In this document: positions 25,926-35,315 of the stretch, piece after piece
Position numbering within the stretch: the stretch's first letter is position 1
How the letters are laid out: every line of letters begins with the position of its first letter
DNA from: Bog-257 sp963834135
GTDB taxonomy: Bacteria > Acidobacteriota > Terriglobia > Terriglobales > Acidobacteriaceae
Assembly: GCA_963834135.1 (NCBI GenBank)
Contig: CAWIAN010000006.1
Coordinates: forward strand, 193,991-257,990
DNA length: 64,000 nucleotides
Reading direction: 5' to 3'
Notes under the pieces: generated by a model
Database searches by the model: none
What the model saw: only the letters and a program-made list of their open reading frames with translations
What the model was told of the DNA's origin: nothing
Program-made: the position numbers and the translations under genes

Positions 25926-26111
25926 GTTGCGCGATTGCTGGCTCCGCGCTTGACGAGTCTTGACGCGTATCGCCGGCGGGTTGGCACAAAGGACGACGAT
26001 GAGCTGTAACTCTTCAGCGCCGCCAATCCGGAAAAGTGCAACCTGGGCCACGCAATTTCAGTATGCTTGGTAACGCCAAGAGTTTTAATCGACGGGGTCT
26101 CGAGAAAGAAC

Positions 26112-26465
26112 ATGCGTCTGCTGCTGAACTGGTTGTTGAGTGCGATTGGATTGCTGATCGTTTCCTATTTCATGCCGGGCTTCCACGTAAGCGGATTCGG
26201 CGCGGCATTGATTGCCGCCCTGGTCATCGGCCTAGTGAACGCTACCCTCGGTTTGTTTCTGAAGATCGTCACACTGCCGCTGACGATTCTTACGCTGGGC
26301 ATCTTCTGGTGGGTAATCAATGCGCTGATGTTGTTGTTCGCCTCGGCAATCCTGGCGCCGCGTTTCGTGGTAACCGGTTTCTGGCCGGCATTTCTCGGCG
26401 CGATCGTATTGTCGCTAATCAATGCGGTGTTGAAAGCGATCGCACGGGATGTAGAAAAAGCTTAG
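26112..26465 (+). CDS. YvlD-like membrane protein (phage holin family 4 superfamily)
   Basis: 117 residues with four membrane helices and the PF04020 landmarks: LLNWLLSAIGLLIVSYFMPGF, then LVIGLVNATLG, then LPLTILTLGIFWWVINALML. Despite the Pfam name this family is chromosomal, with no holin role shown for these members. The ATG at 26112 follows GAGAAAG. No phage genes are nearby, so a prophage origin is not inferred. Confidence 0.8.
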   Translation: MRLLLNWLLSAIGLLIVSYFMPGFHVSGFGAALIAALVIGLVNATLGLFLKIVTLPLTILTLGIFWWVINALMLLFASAILAPRFVVTGFWPAFLGAIVLSLINAVLKAIARDVEKA

Positions 26466-26478
26466 CGCGGTTTAGGGC

Positions 26479-26603
26479 GTCATCCTGAGCGGAGGCGTGC
26501 CGCTTTTGCACGCCGGAATCGAAGGACCCCTATCTCAACCAAACCGCATGCCGGGCAAAGCGGTCGGTCGCTCGCTCCACGAACTCACTTCGCTGAGGAT
26601 GAC
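26479..26603. repeat. Inverted repeat GTCATCCTGAGCG / CGCTGAGGATGAC
   Basis: The left arm is at 26479-26491 and the right arm at 26591-26603, complementary at 12 of 13 bases. Between the arms, GGCGTGC (26494-26500) and GCACGCC (26508-26514) form a 7-bp hairpin, and AATCGAAGGACCCC follows. The right arm overlaps the 3' end of thiE. A smaller cousin, TCATCCT..AGGATGA, lies near 49739-49767. This is a dispersed-repeat signature. Confidence 0.6.
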
Positions 26604-27274
26604 ACATTGTGGGAGTAGCGCAACAGGCGTACGGTTTCGAACACGTCGCCCGACTGAAAAAGCCTGATCCCAGCGACGCCTGCCGCTCCGGCTGAGACGC
26701 AAGCGCGCACATTCGTCAGGTTGACACCTCCCAGAGCCAGCACTCGAAAGCCGCCTTGATACGGTGCTTCTACATCTCCTGGAGCAGCAAGTGTCGAACA
26801 TGCTTCGCGCAAAGCTGCCAGGCCAATCGCATTTGCCGATACACCAGCCTTCTCGAAGACGGGCGCCAGCACTGCGAAGTCCGCTCCGTGCGCTTCGGCA
26901 TAGCGGGTACCGGCGGCAGAATGCGCCGAGGCGCCAATGAGCGGTGCGCGATCTGAGCACTTCATCCATGAGGACCGGACTTCCGAGGCAGGAAGATCAC
27001 CGTCGGGTAGATGAATGCCATCGGCGTCACAGGCCAGTGCGATGTCGGTTCGGCCATTAATCAGCAGCCTTGCGGCAGCGGCATTCTCGCGGACGATCCT
27101 TACCGCTTCACGAGCCAGAGATTCTAACTCGCGCGCCGACAGATCTTTCTCGCGCAACTGGATGCAATCCACGCCGGCGCGGGCAGCCTCGCCAATCCGG
27201 CGCAGCAAAGCAGCGCGTCGGTCTGCCTCGGTTCCGGGGAACTGCGTGCGGTCGGTGATGTAGTAAAGCAGCAT
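26585..27274 (-). CDS. thiE: Thiamine phosphate synthase-like protein
   Basis: 229 residues with the ThiE TIM-barrel pattern: YYITDR at the start, DCIQLREKDL (diphosphate/pyrimidine site), LLINGRTDIAL, DGIHLPDGDL, IGASAHS and VLALGGVN, then a final GAAGVAGIRLF. ThiE joins the hydroxymethylpyrimidine and thiazole phosphates of thiamine. ATG 27274 is chosen for its GAGG at a 5-base spacing; the frame runs up to 27316. Related TenI proteins share the fold, so the precise reaction is likely but not certain. No other thi genes are adjacent, and no TPP riboswitch is seen upstream. Confidence 0.8.
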   Translation of the reverse strand: MLLYYITDRTQFPGTEADRRAALLRRIGEAARAGVDCIQLREKDLSARELESLAREAVRIVRENAAAARLLINGRTDIALACDADGIHLPDGDLPASEVRSSWMKCSDRAPLIGASAHSAAGTRYAEAHGADFAVLAPVFEKAGVSANAIGLAALREACSTLAAPGDVEAPYQGGFRVLALGGVNLTNVRACVSAGAAGVAGIRLFQSGDVFETVRLLRYSHNVSSSAK

Positions 27275-27448
27275 CGCCGCCTCGATTGTATCCGCCGGGC
27301 TCGACGCCCAGGCCATCTGTGAAGGTTGGCTTCTCCCAGCTTCTTAAGCCGTGCTCTAACTCAAGCTCCGCGTGCCAATCATCTCGCTGCAAGTAAAACG
27401 GGCGCCCTTTGAATGAGCGCCCGCGATTCCAAAGTTCCATTACTTGTT

Positions 27449-28571
27449 CTAAGCCAGCAGCCTCGCTGCTTCTTTCGCGAAGTACGTCAGCGTAATCGAC
27501 GCTCCGGCCCGCTGGATGCACAGCAGCGACTCCATCATCACGCGCTCGTAATCGATCCAGCCATTCAGCGCTGCGGCCTTGATCATCGCGTATTCGCCAC
27601 TCACCTGGTACGCCGAGAGCGGCACATCGAAGCGCAACCGCGCCTCGTGCAGCACGTCGAGGTACGGCATCGCTGGCTTCACCATGATCATGTCCGCGCC
27701 TTCTTCCAGGTCAAGTTCGATCTCGCGCATGGCCTCACGCAGATTCGCCGGGTCCATCTGATAGCTGCGGCGGTCGCCGAAGTGCGGCGCCGAATCAGCA
27801 GCTTCGCGGAAGGGACCGTAGAAGCCGCTGGCAAATTTCGCCGCGTAGGACAATACCGGAATATTCTGGAAACCGTTTTCGTCGAGTGCGGTGCGAATTG
27901 CGGCGACGCGACCGTCCATCATGTCCGAGGGAGCGATGATGTCCATGCCGGCCTTGGCCTGCGACACGGCGGTGCGCGCCAGCAGTTCCAGGGTGGCATC
28001 ATTCAGGATCTCGTACTCTTCCGCAGAAGGAGCAACAATTCCCGTTGCGGCTGCAATCGCGGCACCCAGCGACTGCGTTCCAGGATTGATAATGACCTTG
28101 CCTTTGGCCTCGAGTTCGCGAATGAACTCCAACGCCTCGCCGCGCGCTTTGGCGCTGGGATCGGAAGTGTCGACCAGGCCGCAGTGTCCATGCGACATGT
28201 ATTCGCACAAGCAGACGTCGCCCATCAAGAGCAGACCCGGAACCTCGCGCTTGATGGCGCGAGTGGCTTTCTGCACGATGCCGTCATCGGCCCAGGCGCC
28301 GGTTGCAACCTCGTCCTTCGATTCCGGCAGGCCGAAGAGGATGACGCCAGGAATACCCAGCGACTTCACTTCGGCGCACTCCTTCACGGCCTCGTCGATC
28401 GACAGGTTATAGACGCCGGGCATGGAACGAATTTCTTTGCGGACCCCTTCTCCGGGACAGACGAACAAGGGATAGACGAAGCCTTCAGGGGATGAGGCGA
28501 GTTTCGCGAACAAAGGAACGCATCGCTTCGGTGCGACGCAGGCGGCGTGGACGGTCAACAGGAAATGCCAT
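27449..28571 (-). CDS. hemB: Porphobilinogen synthase HemB, with an apparent frameshift near the N-terminus
   Basis: The enzyme condenses two 5-aminolevulinates to porphobilinogen in heme synthesis. The core is complete: zinc ligands in DVCLCEYMSHGHCG, Schiff-base region YAAKFASGFYGP, active-site MVKPAMPYLDV, and SGEYAMIKAAA. The uninterrupted frame extends to 28657, but its first about 55 residues do not look like HemB. The conserved N-terminus (MAFPVDRPRRLRRTEAMR, then SFVRETRL) is readable in the next frame from ATG 28571 and ends in a stop at the join. The frames meet at about 28483-28495, in a CCTTCAGGGGATGAGG context, where one extra base would explain everything. It is either a sequence error or a genuinely damaged copy. 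Confidence 0.85.
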
Positions 28572-28734
28572 AACAATAAAATTCTACACCGCGAGAGTAG
28601 CGGGAAGCCGCGAAAATAGCGGACGAAAAGTTGTAGGTCGGTTGTGACGAACATCACTGAAAGCCGGGTCCTGGTGGATGGCGCCGGATATGCCAGTGGG
28701 ACTGGAATCGACTAACTGGCAAGTCGCGTCCCGT

Positions 28735-30169
28735 CTATTCTTCGAAAAGATTGCCAGTCTGAGCCGCGGCAGCTTCACCCGCCAGTTCCGCCATTTGCTG
28801 GGTGTATTTATCGGCGTCGAACTTCTTATGGGCGGCGTTGCCTGACATGTAGCGGATCGTGCCGAAGATGGGGCGCTCGAACCACGGACGGTCGAACTTC
28901 CCTGCGATTGACCAGGCGATACCCGCATAGCCATCGGGATCGCGGCCATCAAGAAAATATTTGTCGTTCAGATAGACAGCCGTCTGATAAGCGACGGCAG
29001 GCGACGAACTCCACTCCAGTATTTTCTTCGCCCAATACATGCGCATGTAGTTGTGCATCCATCCGGCGTGAAGCATTTGTTTCTGGGCAGCATTCCACAG
29101 TTCGTCGTGGGTTTCGGCGTGTTCCAATTGCTTGCGCGAATAGTGTCATTGGCCGCTTGTCATGGGCATGCTTGGCCAGGGTGCGGTGGGCCCAGTCAGG
29201 CGCGCTTTCAATCGAGTCATACAGCGGATTGAAGTGAACGAAAGTTGATGGAGAGTTCGCGCCAGGTGATGACCTGATCGAGATAGTCGTCTTTCGCGGC
29301 TCGCGGAGCTTTGCTCTCCTCTACGGCCCGGACTACGGTGTGCGGGCCTAGCTGTCCGAAATGAAGATAAGGCGACAAGCGGCTGGTGCCGTCGATCTCC
29401 GGTTTGCCATGGCGCTCAGGATAGTGGGCCAGCTTATGCGTCACGAATTCATGTAACAGGTTCAAGCGCTTCGCCGGTCCCGCCCCTGAACGAGTCGACC
29501 GGCTGCACGGACCGGTCCAGGTCCTTCCAGTGTTCGGTCAGATCAAGTGAGCCGTCATCGGGTAAAGCCTGGCAGGGCCGCGCGGCTTCTCCCATTCGAC
29601 TTTGGCTTTCGGTATTGAATGTGTCGTCAAGGAATTCCTTCAGCCGGTGCTTCAGACGCGGACGAATGATTCGCGCGGCGTACTGTTCCTTCTCCAGCAG
29701 CTTGGAGGGCACGACCACGTCGGCGTCGACGGTCCAGAGCGGCAACTTCAACTTCTTGGCTGCGAGCTCGCGCCAATGATTGGGTTCGCGCATGGGATTT
29801 TCGTCGCCGACAACCAGAGAAGCCTTCACCTCGTCGCAAAACTTCACCAGGGAATGCTCGGGATAGCGCCGCAGAACGAAACCGATACCGCGTTTGCGGG
29901 CGCGTTCCGCCATGTCGGGAATGCCTTCGGCCAGGAAAGCATAGTGCCGCAAATTGGCATGAGGGTAGAACGGAACCGGCGCGAAGAAGATCACTGCGGG
30001 CTGTTGCAGAATATTGGCGGCTTCGACGGCGATGTCCAGTGCAGGGTTATCCAGAGCTCGTTGAGCGCGCTGCATCCAGTAGACAACGCAGCGGCCGTCC
30101 TGGTCAGGTGCTCCGCGCCGCCGAACGGTGACTGCGCGGATCGGCGGTGAGATGTTCCAGGGTATTCAT
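28735..30169 (-). pseudogene. phrB: Class II CPD photolyase, broken by at least four frameshifts
   Basis: A light-driven, FAD-dependent repair enzyme for cyclobutane pyrimidine dimers. Pieces read in order on the minus strand: an N-terminus from ATG 30169 (MNTLEHLTADPR), continued in another frame as VTVRRRGAPDQ and VVYWMQRAQRA (to 29449), then KRLNLLHEFV and GTSRLSPYLHFGQ (to about 29245), then HFNPLYDSIESAPDWA, then HAGWMHNYMRMYWAKKI and RPIFGTIRYMSG to 28735. Frame changes fall near 30134, 29475, 29243 and 29150. Total length about 478 residues is normal for class II, so nothing large is missing. The clustered single-base shifts suggest pseudogenisation or poor local sequence. Confidence 0.8.
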
Positions 30170-30295
30170 CACAGAACAAACTTCAATTCGAACATGACTG
30201 AGATGCGGCCAGCACGAGGGTCGGGAGTATCGAGCAGAGATCGTTTTCCCTGAAAGAAAAAAAGCCTATGTGTAGGTGGCGAGTAAGGTGCCGAT

Positions 30296-31516
30296 TTACG
30301 GGGTGATCTCCCAAACCGTGCCTTCGTTATTCTGTCCACCTGCTGACGCGGTGCCATACAGGTTACCGTTGCTGTCGATGCTGACGCCGCCGATGGGGAA
30401 AGCTCCGTCGTCGCCGCTGCTAAAGTCGTGCAGGTCCGTGTAGGTCCAGTGCTGCGGACCGGGGCTCAACCGAAAGACGTTGCCATAGGAAAAAGCGCCA
30501 GCGCTGTTGGTTGTGCCGTAGAGATTTCCAGCCGCGTCCATGACCAGGGCATCGCGAGGGCCGGGTTGATAGGCGGTCGACACAAATGAATAGATGACAC
30601 TAAAAGCCCAATTTCCCTGCGAAGGCGACAGTTCGAAAATTGTTCCTGCGTCGCTGCTCCCTCCGATGATGGTGGTGCCGTACAAATTCCCGGCGTTGTC
30701 GAACACCACGCCGCCGATCGGGATGCCGCCGTCCGTACCGTCCTGGAAGGCGTAGAGAACCGTTTCGGTCCAGCCTGATCCGGACGGTGCCAGGCGGTAG
30801 ACGGTTCCATAATCTCGTTCGCCGCCGGCGGCGCTCGTTCCGTAAAGATTTCCAGCCGCGTCCAACGTGACTCCACTCTCAGGCAAAATCGGACCGGAGA
30901 GACCGTTGAAGTCCGCAATACTGGTCGCTGTCCACCCACCGCCGGACGAGCGTGTCAATTCAAACACATTGCCTTGTCTGTGAGCACCACCCTCCAAGGT
31001 AGTGCCGTACAAATTTCCGGCGCGGTCGAAGACAGGAGTGACATACATGGGATAGGCGCCGTCCAACCCATCGAAAGACAGCAGTAACGTCGTTGACCAG
31101 GGACAATTCGAAGTCCGGCAAATTGTTTGTGAAGGTCGAAGGCTGTAGACCGTGCCGCAGGCGAAATTGCAGTTGCCAGTGCCACCCTGGTTATTGGTTC
31201 CGTAGAGTGCTCCGCCGGGGCCGAACACCGGTCTCCCTTGAGGCACAATGCCGTCGGAAAAACCAAACTGATAGAGCGTGGTAAAGAGCCATGAGCCGTT
31301 CTTACGCTTCATTTGAAAAACGGTGCCCGGACCATCGCCCTGGACGGTCGTACCGTAAAGATTGCCGGCTTGGTCGACGGTCAAGCCGGCTACCGGCTCA
31401 GCCCCATCGCCACGATTGGCGAAGGTATGAATCACGCTGAAAGTCTGAGCGGGCGCGATGAGGTTGATAGCCAGGAGAAATACGGACAACTGCAGAATTT
31501 TCGGCAACGCGGGCAT
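30296..31516 (-). CDS. Secreted GNLYGTT-repeat protein (TIGR03803 family)
   Basis: 406 residues with a signal peptide (hydrophobic LSVFLLAINLI, cut after PAQ near residue 24) and about eight repeats with core AGNLYGTT..GG, ending in GNLYGTASAGGQNNEGTVWEITP. It is intact and closely resembles the gene at 5076-6341 in length and ending (both end in a V/I-WEIT motif). The ribosome binding site is AGGAGC, nine bases before ATG 31516. The function is unknown; the fold is expected to be a secreted beta-rich repeat. No neighbouring secretion gene is present. Confidence 0.85.
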   Translation of the reverse strand: MPALPKILQLSVFLLAINLIAPAQTFSVIHTFANRGDGAEPVAGLTVDQAGNLYGTTVQGDGPGTVFQMKRKNGSWLFTTLYQFGFSDGIVPQGRPVFGPGGALYGTNNQGGTGNCNFACGTVYSLRPSQTICRTSNCPWSTTLLLSFDGLDGAYPMYVTPVFDRAGNLYGTTLEGGAHRQGNVFELTRSSGGGWTATSIADFNGLSGPILPESGVTLDAAGNLYGTSAAGGERDYGTVYRLAPSGSGWTETVLYAFQDGTDGGIPIGGVVFDNAGNLYGTTIIGGSSDAGTIFELSPSQGNWAFSVIYSFVSTAYQPGPRDALVMDAAGNLYGTTNSAGAFSYGNVFRLSPGPQHWTYTDLHDFSSGDDGAFPIGGVSIDSNGNLYGTASAGGQNNEGTVWEITP

Positions 31517-31670
31517 GACGGCGCTCCTATGGCAGTTAGGCGCGAAAGACGCGAGACACTTTATCGTCGAACCCCGGCAAAATCAACGAAAATTCAGAGA
31601 TGGTGACATCGTCAGGGTCGGGGCAAAAGGCCGGCAGTGCAATTCCGGGCGACGAAGGTTGGCTGGCCGT

Positions 31671-32570
31671 TCATGCGCGAAGGATTTCGTCGGCAATCGC
31701 CGCAGCTTCTACCGCGGCTCGGACGTCATGTACCCGCACGATGTGCGCTCCGCGCAAAATGCTCACGACCATCGCCGCCAGCGATCCGTAAATGCGGTCC
31801 TGTGGTGGCAAGTCTTTGCCGCTCCTGTGACCAGCGGTGCGGCCGATGAACGATTTGCGCGACGTGCCCGCCAGGATTGGGAATCCCAGCCTCTGCAACT
31901 GGTCGAGGTGCGCGAGGAGCGGATAATTCTCCTCAAAGTTCTTGCCGAAGCCGAAGCCGGGATCGAGCACGATCCGCGAACGGTCTACTCCGCGCTCGAA
32001 GGCAGCTTGAACACGATTCGCCAGGTCGTGCTCGACGATCTGCAAAACGTTCGCTGCCGGTGGTAACTTGCGCCACTGTCCAGGCGTACCCCGCGTGTGC
32101 ATCATTATGACCCCGCATCCCAGCTCAGCGCAGGTGTCGGCCATCTGCGGGTCCCACTGAAAAGCGCTCACATCGTTGACGACCTCCGCGCCCGTGTTTA
32201 CGGCAGCGCGAGCTACTCCGGCCTTGTAGGTGTCGACGGAGATCACCGCGTCGCGCCGCCCCCGGAGGATCCCTTCGACGACCGGCAGGATGCGGCGCAG
32301 CTCTTCTTCTTCGCTGACCGGAGCGTGTTTCGCCGAAGGCTCCTCGCCGGCGACACGCGCGCCCGGCCGAGTCGATTCGCCGCCAATATCGAGGATGTCG
32401 GCGCCCTCGCACAGCATTCGCAGCGAGTATTGGACCGCCTGGTCAGGCGTCAGAAAACTTCCGCCATCGTAAAACGAATCCGGCGTAACGTTGACCACGC
32501 CCATTACGAGGGTGCGCTCGCCTAGCTCGAGCGAGCGGGAGCGCAGTTGCCATCGGAAGCGCGGTCGCAT
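31671..32570 (-). CDS. folP: Dihydropteroate synthase
   Basis: A 299-residue TIM-barrel enzyme that condenses 6-hydroxymethyl-dihydropterin diphosphate with p-aminobenzoate in folate synthesis; it is the sulfonamide target. Signatures present: MGVVNVTPDSFYDGG, ILDIGGESTRPGA, VISVDTYKA, VVNDVSAF, LDPGFGFGK, LAGTSRKSFIG and VRVHDV. The length is close to that of bacterial FolP plus a short N-terminal extension. The start at 32570 is the first codon of the frame; no strong ribosome binding site is seen. It is divergent from the DacB-type gene, with 126 bp between the two start codons. Confidence 0.94.
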   Translation of the reverse strand: MRPRFRWQLRSRSLELGERTLVMGVVNVTPDSFYDGGSFLTPDQAVQYSLRMLCEGADILDIGGESTRPGARVAGEEPSAKHAPVSEEEELRRILPVVEGILRGRRDAVISVDTYKAGVARAAVNTGAEVVNDVSAFQWDPQMADTCAELGCGVIMMHTRGTPGQWRKLPPAANVLQIVEHDLANRVQAAFERGVDRSRIVLDPGFGFGKNFEENYPLLAHLDQLQRLGFPILAGTSRKSFIGRTAGHRSGKDLPPQDRIYGSLAAMVVSILRGAHIVRVHDVRAAVEAAAIADEILRA

Positions 32571-32696
32571 TCAGCGATTGTAACCGCCGATCCATTAGTG
32601 GATATCGGGTGTGAAATTAACAACTGGATTATCCCGGCTCGTCGCATTTAACTGGCTCTATTTTGTGCCGATGCTAGAATTTTGACAGTTGGTCCT

Positions 32697-34262
32697 ATGT
32701 TCCGGGTTCGCTATTTCGGGGTTTTCCTCATCTGGCTTGCGTTGCTTCTTCCGGCCCAAGCCGCCGGCAAAAAGCGGGCGACAAGTCCTGCGAAACTGGC
32801 GCACGACATCGAGGACATTCTCGCCGGTCCGGAGAGCGAGCGCGGCTTCTGGGGAGTCGATGCGATATCGCTGGACACCGGGCATCCCTTGGTTGCCCTG
32901 AACGAAGACAAGCTGTTTACGCCCGCCTCCAATGCCAAGCTCTTCACGACCGCCGCTGTCTTTGGACTGATCGGTCCCGACTACCGCTTCAAGACTACGG
33001 TCGAGTCCATGGGCACGCTGGACAAATACGGGCGGCTGAATTCCGACTTGATATTGGTAGGCCGCGGCGACCCTAACCTTTCCGGACGAACTCTTCCCTA
33101 CAACCTGCACACTGAACGCAAAGCGCCGCCAATCCAGGTGCTGCAGGCCTTGGCCGATCAACTGGTTCAGCATGGACTGAAGTACGTCGACGGCGACGTT
33201 ATTGCCGACGATTCATATTTTGTGTGGGAGCGTTATGGGGAAGGCTGGTCGCAAGACGATTTGGCGCGCGAATGGGGAGCGCCGGCTTCGGCGTTGACAA
33301 TTAACGACAACGTCATCTTCGTCAATATCATGCCTGCGGATCGGCCGGGGGAGCGCGCCTTCCTTAGCGTCACTCCCTTTCCCGAGTACTACAAGATCGA
33401 CAACCGCGTCATTACCACGCCGGCGGGTAGCGGCCCACGAACGGTTTCCATCAATCGCGAACCGGGCGCGAATCTGTTGACCTTCTGGGGCAATATTCCG
33501 CAGGACGATGCCGGTTTCGGCGAAGCATTGGCTATCGACGACCCCGCTGATTTCGCGGCGCGACTCTTTCGCAAACTGCTGGAGGAGCGGGGAGTCACGG
33601 TCTATGGCCGGGCTCGCACCCACCACACTGAGTTGGCATCGATGCAGACGTTCAGCGTCACTTCGATGGCCTCAGGAGGAGGTACGGACTCCCGGCCACC
33701 CAATCCTTCTCCTCTGATTCTGGCCAGCTATCAGTCGCAGCCGATTGTTCAGGACTTGCGCGTCATCAACAAGGTGAGCCAGAACCTTCACGCCGAGTTG
33801 ATGCTTCGTTTGTTGGGCAAGGAGAAAGGGAATTCAGGCTCGATTCAAGGCGGCCTGGAAGTATTGCGCAGCTTCCTGGTGACTGCCGGAATCAAGCCGG
33901 ACCAGTTCGTCTTTCTCGACGGGTCCGGTTTGTCGCGCGAAGACCTGGTTACACCCGAAGCTACGGTGCTGCTGTTGCAGTATTGCCATAAGCAGCCCTG
34001 GGGGCAGGAATTTGAAGATACGCTCCCGGTTGCCGGTACCGATGGTTCGCTTGCCGATCGCTTTCGCAACACCCCGGCGACCGGGATGGTTCGCGCCAAA
34101 ACCGGCTCGCTGAGTCACGTATACTCGCTGTCAGGCTATGCGACTACACAGTCGGGGGAGCACATCGCCTTCTCCATCATGACCAACAACAACAATATGG
34201 CCACCAAGGAAGTGCTCGACACCATCGACGAGATCGTGTTGCGGCTGATCGAAGATCAGTAG
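32697..34262 (+). CDS. dacB: D-alanyl-D-alanine carboxypeptidase/endopeptidase (PBP4, peptidase S13)
   Basis: 521 residues with a signal peptide (residues about 1-23, cut after QAAG). The three penicillin-binding motifs are visible: SxxK as SNAK (Ser78-Lys81), SxN as SQN in KVSQNLHAE, and KTG in VRAKTGSLSHV. The long insert between the first two motifs is typical of class C low-molecular-weight PBPs such as DacB. It trims or cleaves D-Ala peptide cross-links in the periplasm. ATG 32697 is preferred over TTG 32682. It is preceded by an AT-richer region of about 125 bp shared with the divergent folP. Confidence 0.9.
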   Translation: MFRVRYFGVFLIWLALLLPAQAAGKKRATSPAKLAHDIEDILAGPESERGFWGVDAISLDTGHPLVALNEDKLFTPASNAKLFTTAAVFGLIGPDYRFKTTVESMGTLDKYGRLNSDLILVGRGDPNLSGRTLPYNLHTERKAPPIQVLQALADQLVQHGLKYVDGDVIADDSYFVWERYGEGWSQDDLAREWGAPASALTINDNVIFVNIMPADRPGERAFLSVTPFPEYYKIDNRVITTPAGSGPRTVSINREPGANLLTFWGNIPQDDAGFGEALAIDDPADFAARLFRKLLEERGVTVYGRARTHHTELASMQTFSVTSMASGGGTDSRPPNPSPLILASYQSQPIVQDLRVINKVSQNLHAELMLRLLGKEKGNSGSIQGGLEVLRSFLVTAGIKPDQFVFLDGSGLSREDLVTPEATVLLLQYCHKQPWGQEFEDTLPVAGTDGSLADRFRNTPATGMVRAKTGSLSHVYSLSGYATTQSGEHIAFSIMTNNNNMATKEVLDTIDEIVLRLIEDQ

Positions 34263-34401
34263 CCACCTTCCCGCCTTAAATCCTCCTTACTTTTGTGGAG
34301 CGCTACCTGCTGGTTTGCACTATGCGAAGCGCTCTCTGATACCCGAGATTTATTGGGACGGAAAGGATCGCGCGGCAGGGGCGCTCTCGCGGGGAGGCGG
34401 T

Positions 34402-34893
34402 ATGTCGATCAATGCAATTGCGGGTGGCAGTTCGCTTGCCAGTATTCAAAGCCAATATCAACAGATACACAGTCAGTTCAAGCAGCTAGGTCAGGATCTG
34501 CAGGGCGGAGGTCTGACGAAGGCGGAAACGGATTTTGTCACCCTATCGCAGTCGGTTATCAGCCATTTCAGCGGTAGTAATCCGGTGGCACAAACGCTCA
34601 GTCAGGTCGGGCAGGCCTTGCAGTCGGGAAACTTGTCGGCGGCGCAACAAGCCTTCAGCTCGATCAGCACAGTTGGTCCGTACGTTAAGTCAAATCACTC
34701 GCACGTTCCGCCAATGACGGGCGCGCTGTCGGATAGCCTCAACCAGCTCCGGCAGGCGTTGCAGTCAGGCAACTTAACCACGGCTCAGCAGGCATTTGCG
34801 GCAGTGCAGCAGGTGTGGAAGCAGATGTCGGGCAACGACCTGACGCCTAACGATATGCCGGTCCTGACGTCTACCACCAGTGTGACTGCTTAG
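34402..34893 (+). CDS. Small protein with three ALQSGNL..AQQAF-type repeats
   Basis: Not recognised. The 163-residue product has three copies of a 25-residue helical repeat at about 26-50, 66-91 and 113-138. The consensus is LxQxxQALQSGNLxxAQQAFxxV, and the first copy is degenerate (QLGQDLQGGGLTKAETDFVTL). Such a repeat suggests paired helices, possibly TPR-like scaffolding. There is no signal peptide and no membrane segment. The ATG at 34402 has a strong GGGAGG site, so the gene is likely real. It follows the dacB-type gene by 139 bp. The function is unknown. Confidence 0.6.
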   Translation: MSINAIAGGSSLASIQSQYQQIHSQFKQLGQDLQGGGLTKAETDFVTLSQSVISHFSGSNPVAQTLSQVGQALQSGNLSAAQQAFSSISTVGPYVKSNHSHVPPMTGALSDSLNQLRQALQSGNLTTAQQAFAAVQQVWKQMSGNDLTPNDMPVLTSTTSVTA

Positions 34894-35315
34894 GCACCCA
34901 AGGCCCCCAACAAACACATTGCAATAATTGCCCGGGCAGCTAGCGTGCCTAAGCGCGCTGCCTTCACCTTCACCGGCAAAAAGTTCGCAGGGGGTCGGAG
35001 TCTGCCGGAATTGGTCGTGAACGACAAGACCGCACATTTGCCACGTTTCCGCCTCTGCCGAATATCTAGGCCCAACGCCACTCTCGGAAGACTCAGGTAG
35101 CCGAAATTTGTCCTATTCCGCAACAAGGTGAGCGGATCGGAGAGTTCCCGGTTGCGGTCTACCCCCTTTGGGGGATACGATGGAGGAGTTGGGGGTGGTT
35201 CCTCGTCCATTCCCAGTCTAAGCCTTATCTGCAGTTCCACGTTCGACAGTCAGCATTCCCTCATGCATTGCATTCGTTCAATGTCCGTGTGCGAGCACTC
35301 CCAGGAGAGACTAAG
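34894..35315. other. Intergenic gap upstream of the gvpL/F-like gene (422 bp)
   Basis: The region contains ACCCCCTTTGGGGGA, a short perfect dyad (CCCCCTTTGGGGG, 35162-35174), and a purine-rich GATGGAGGAGTTGGGGGTGG stretch. No sigma54 or sigma70 promoter was found with confidence, and no gene is supported. Confidence 0.4.

Noticed and set aside
26112..26465. Prophage remnant suggested by the phage-holin family name
   Set aside because: The YvlD-like family is chromosomal and no other phage gene or attachment site is nearby.
27413..28495. Plus-strand ORF of 360 codons opposite hemB
   Set aside because: It is a shadow of hemB, which has all active-site motifs on the other strand.
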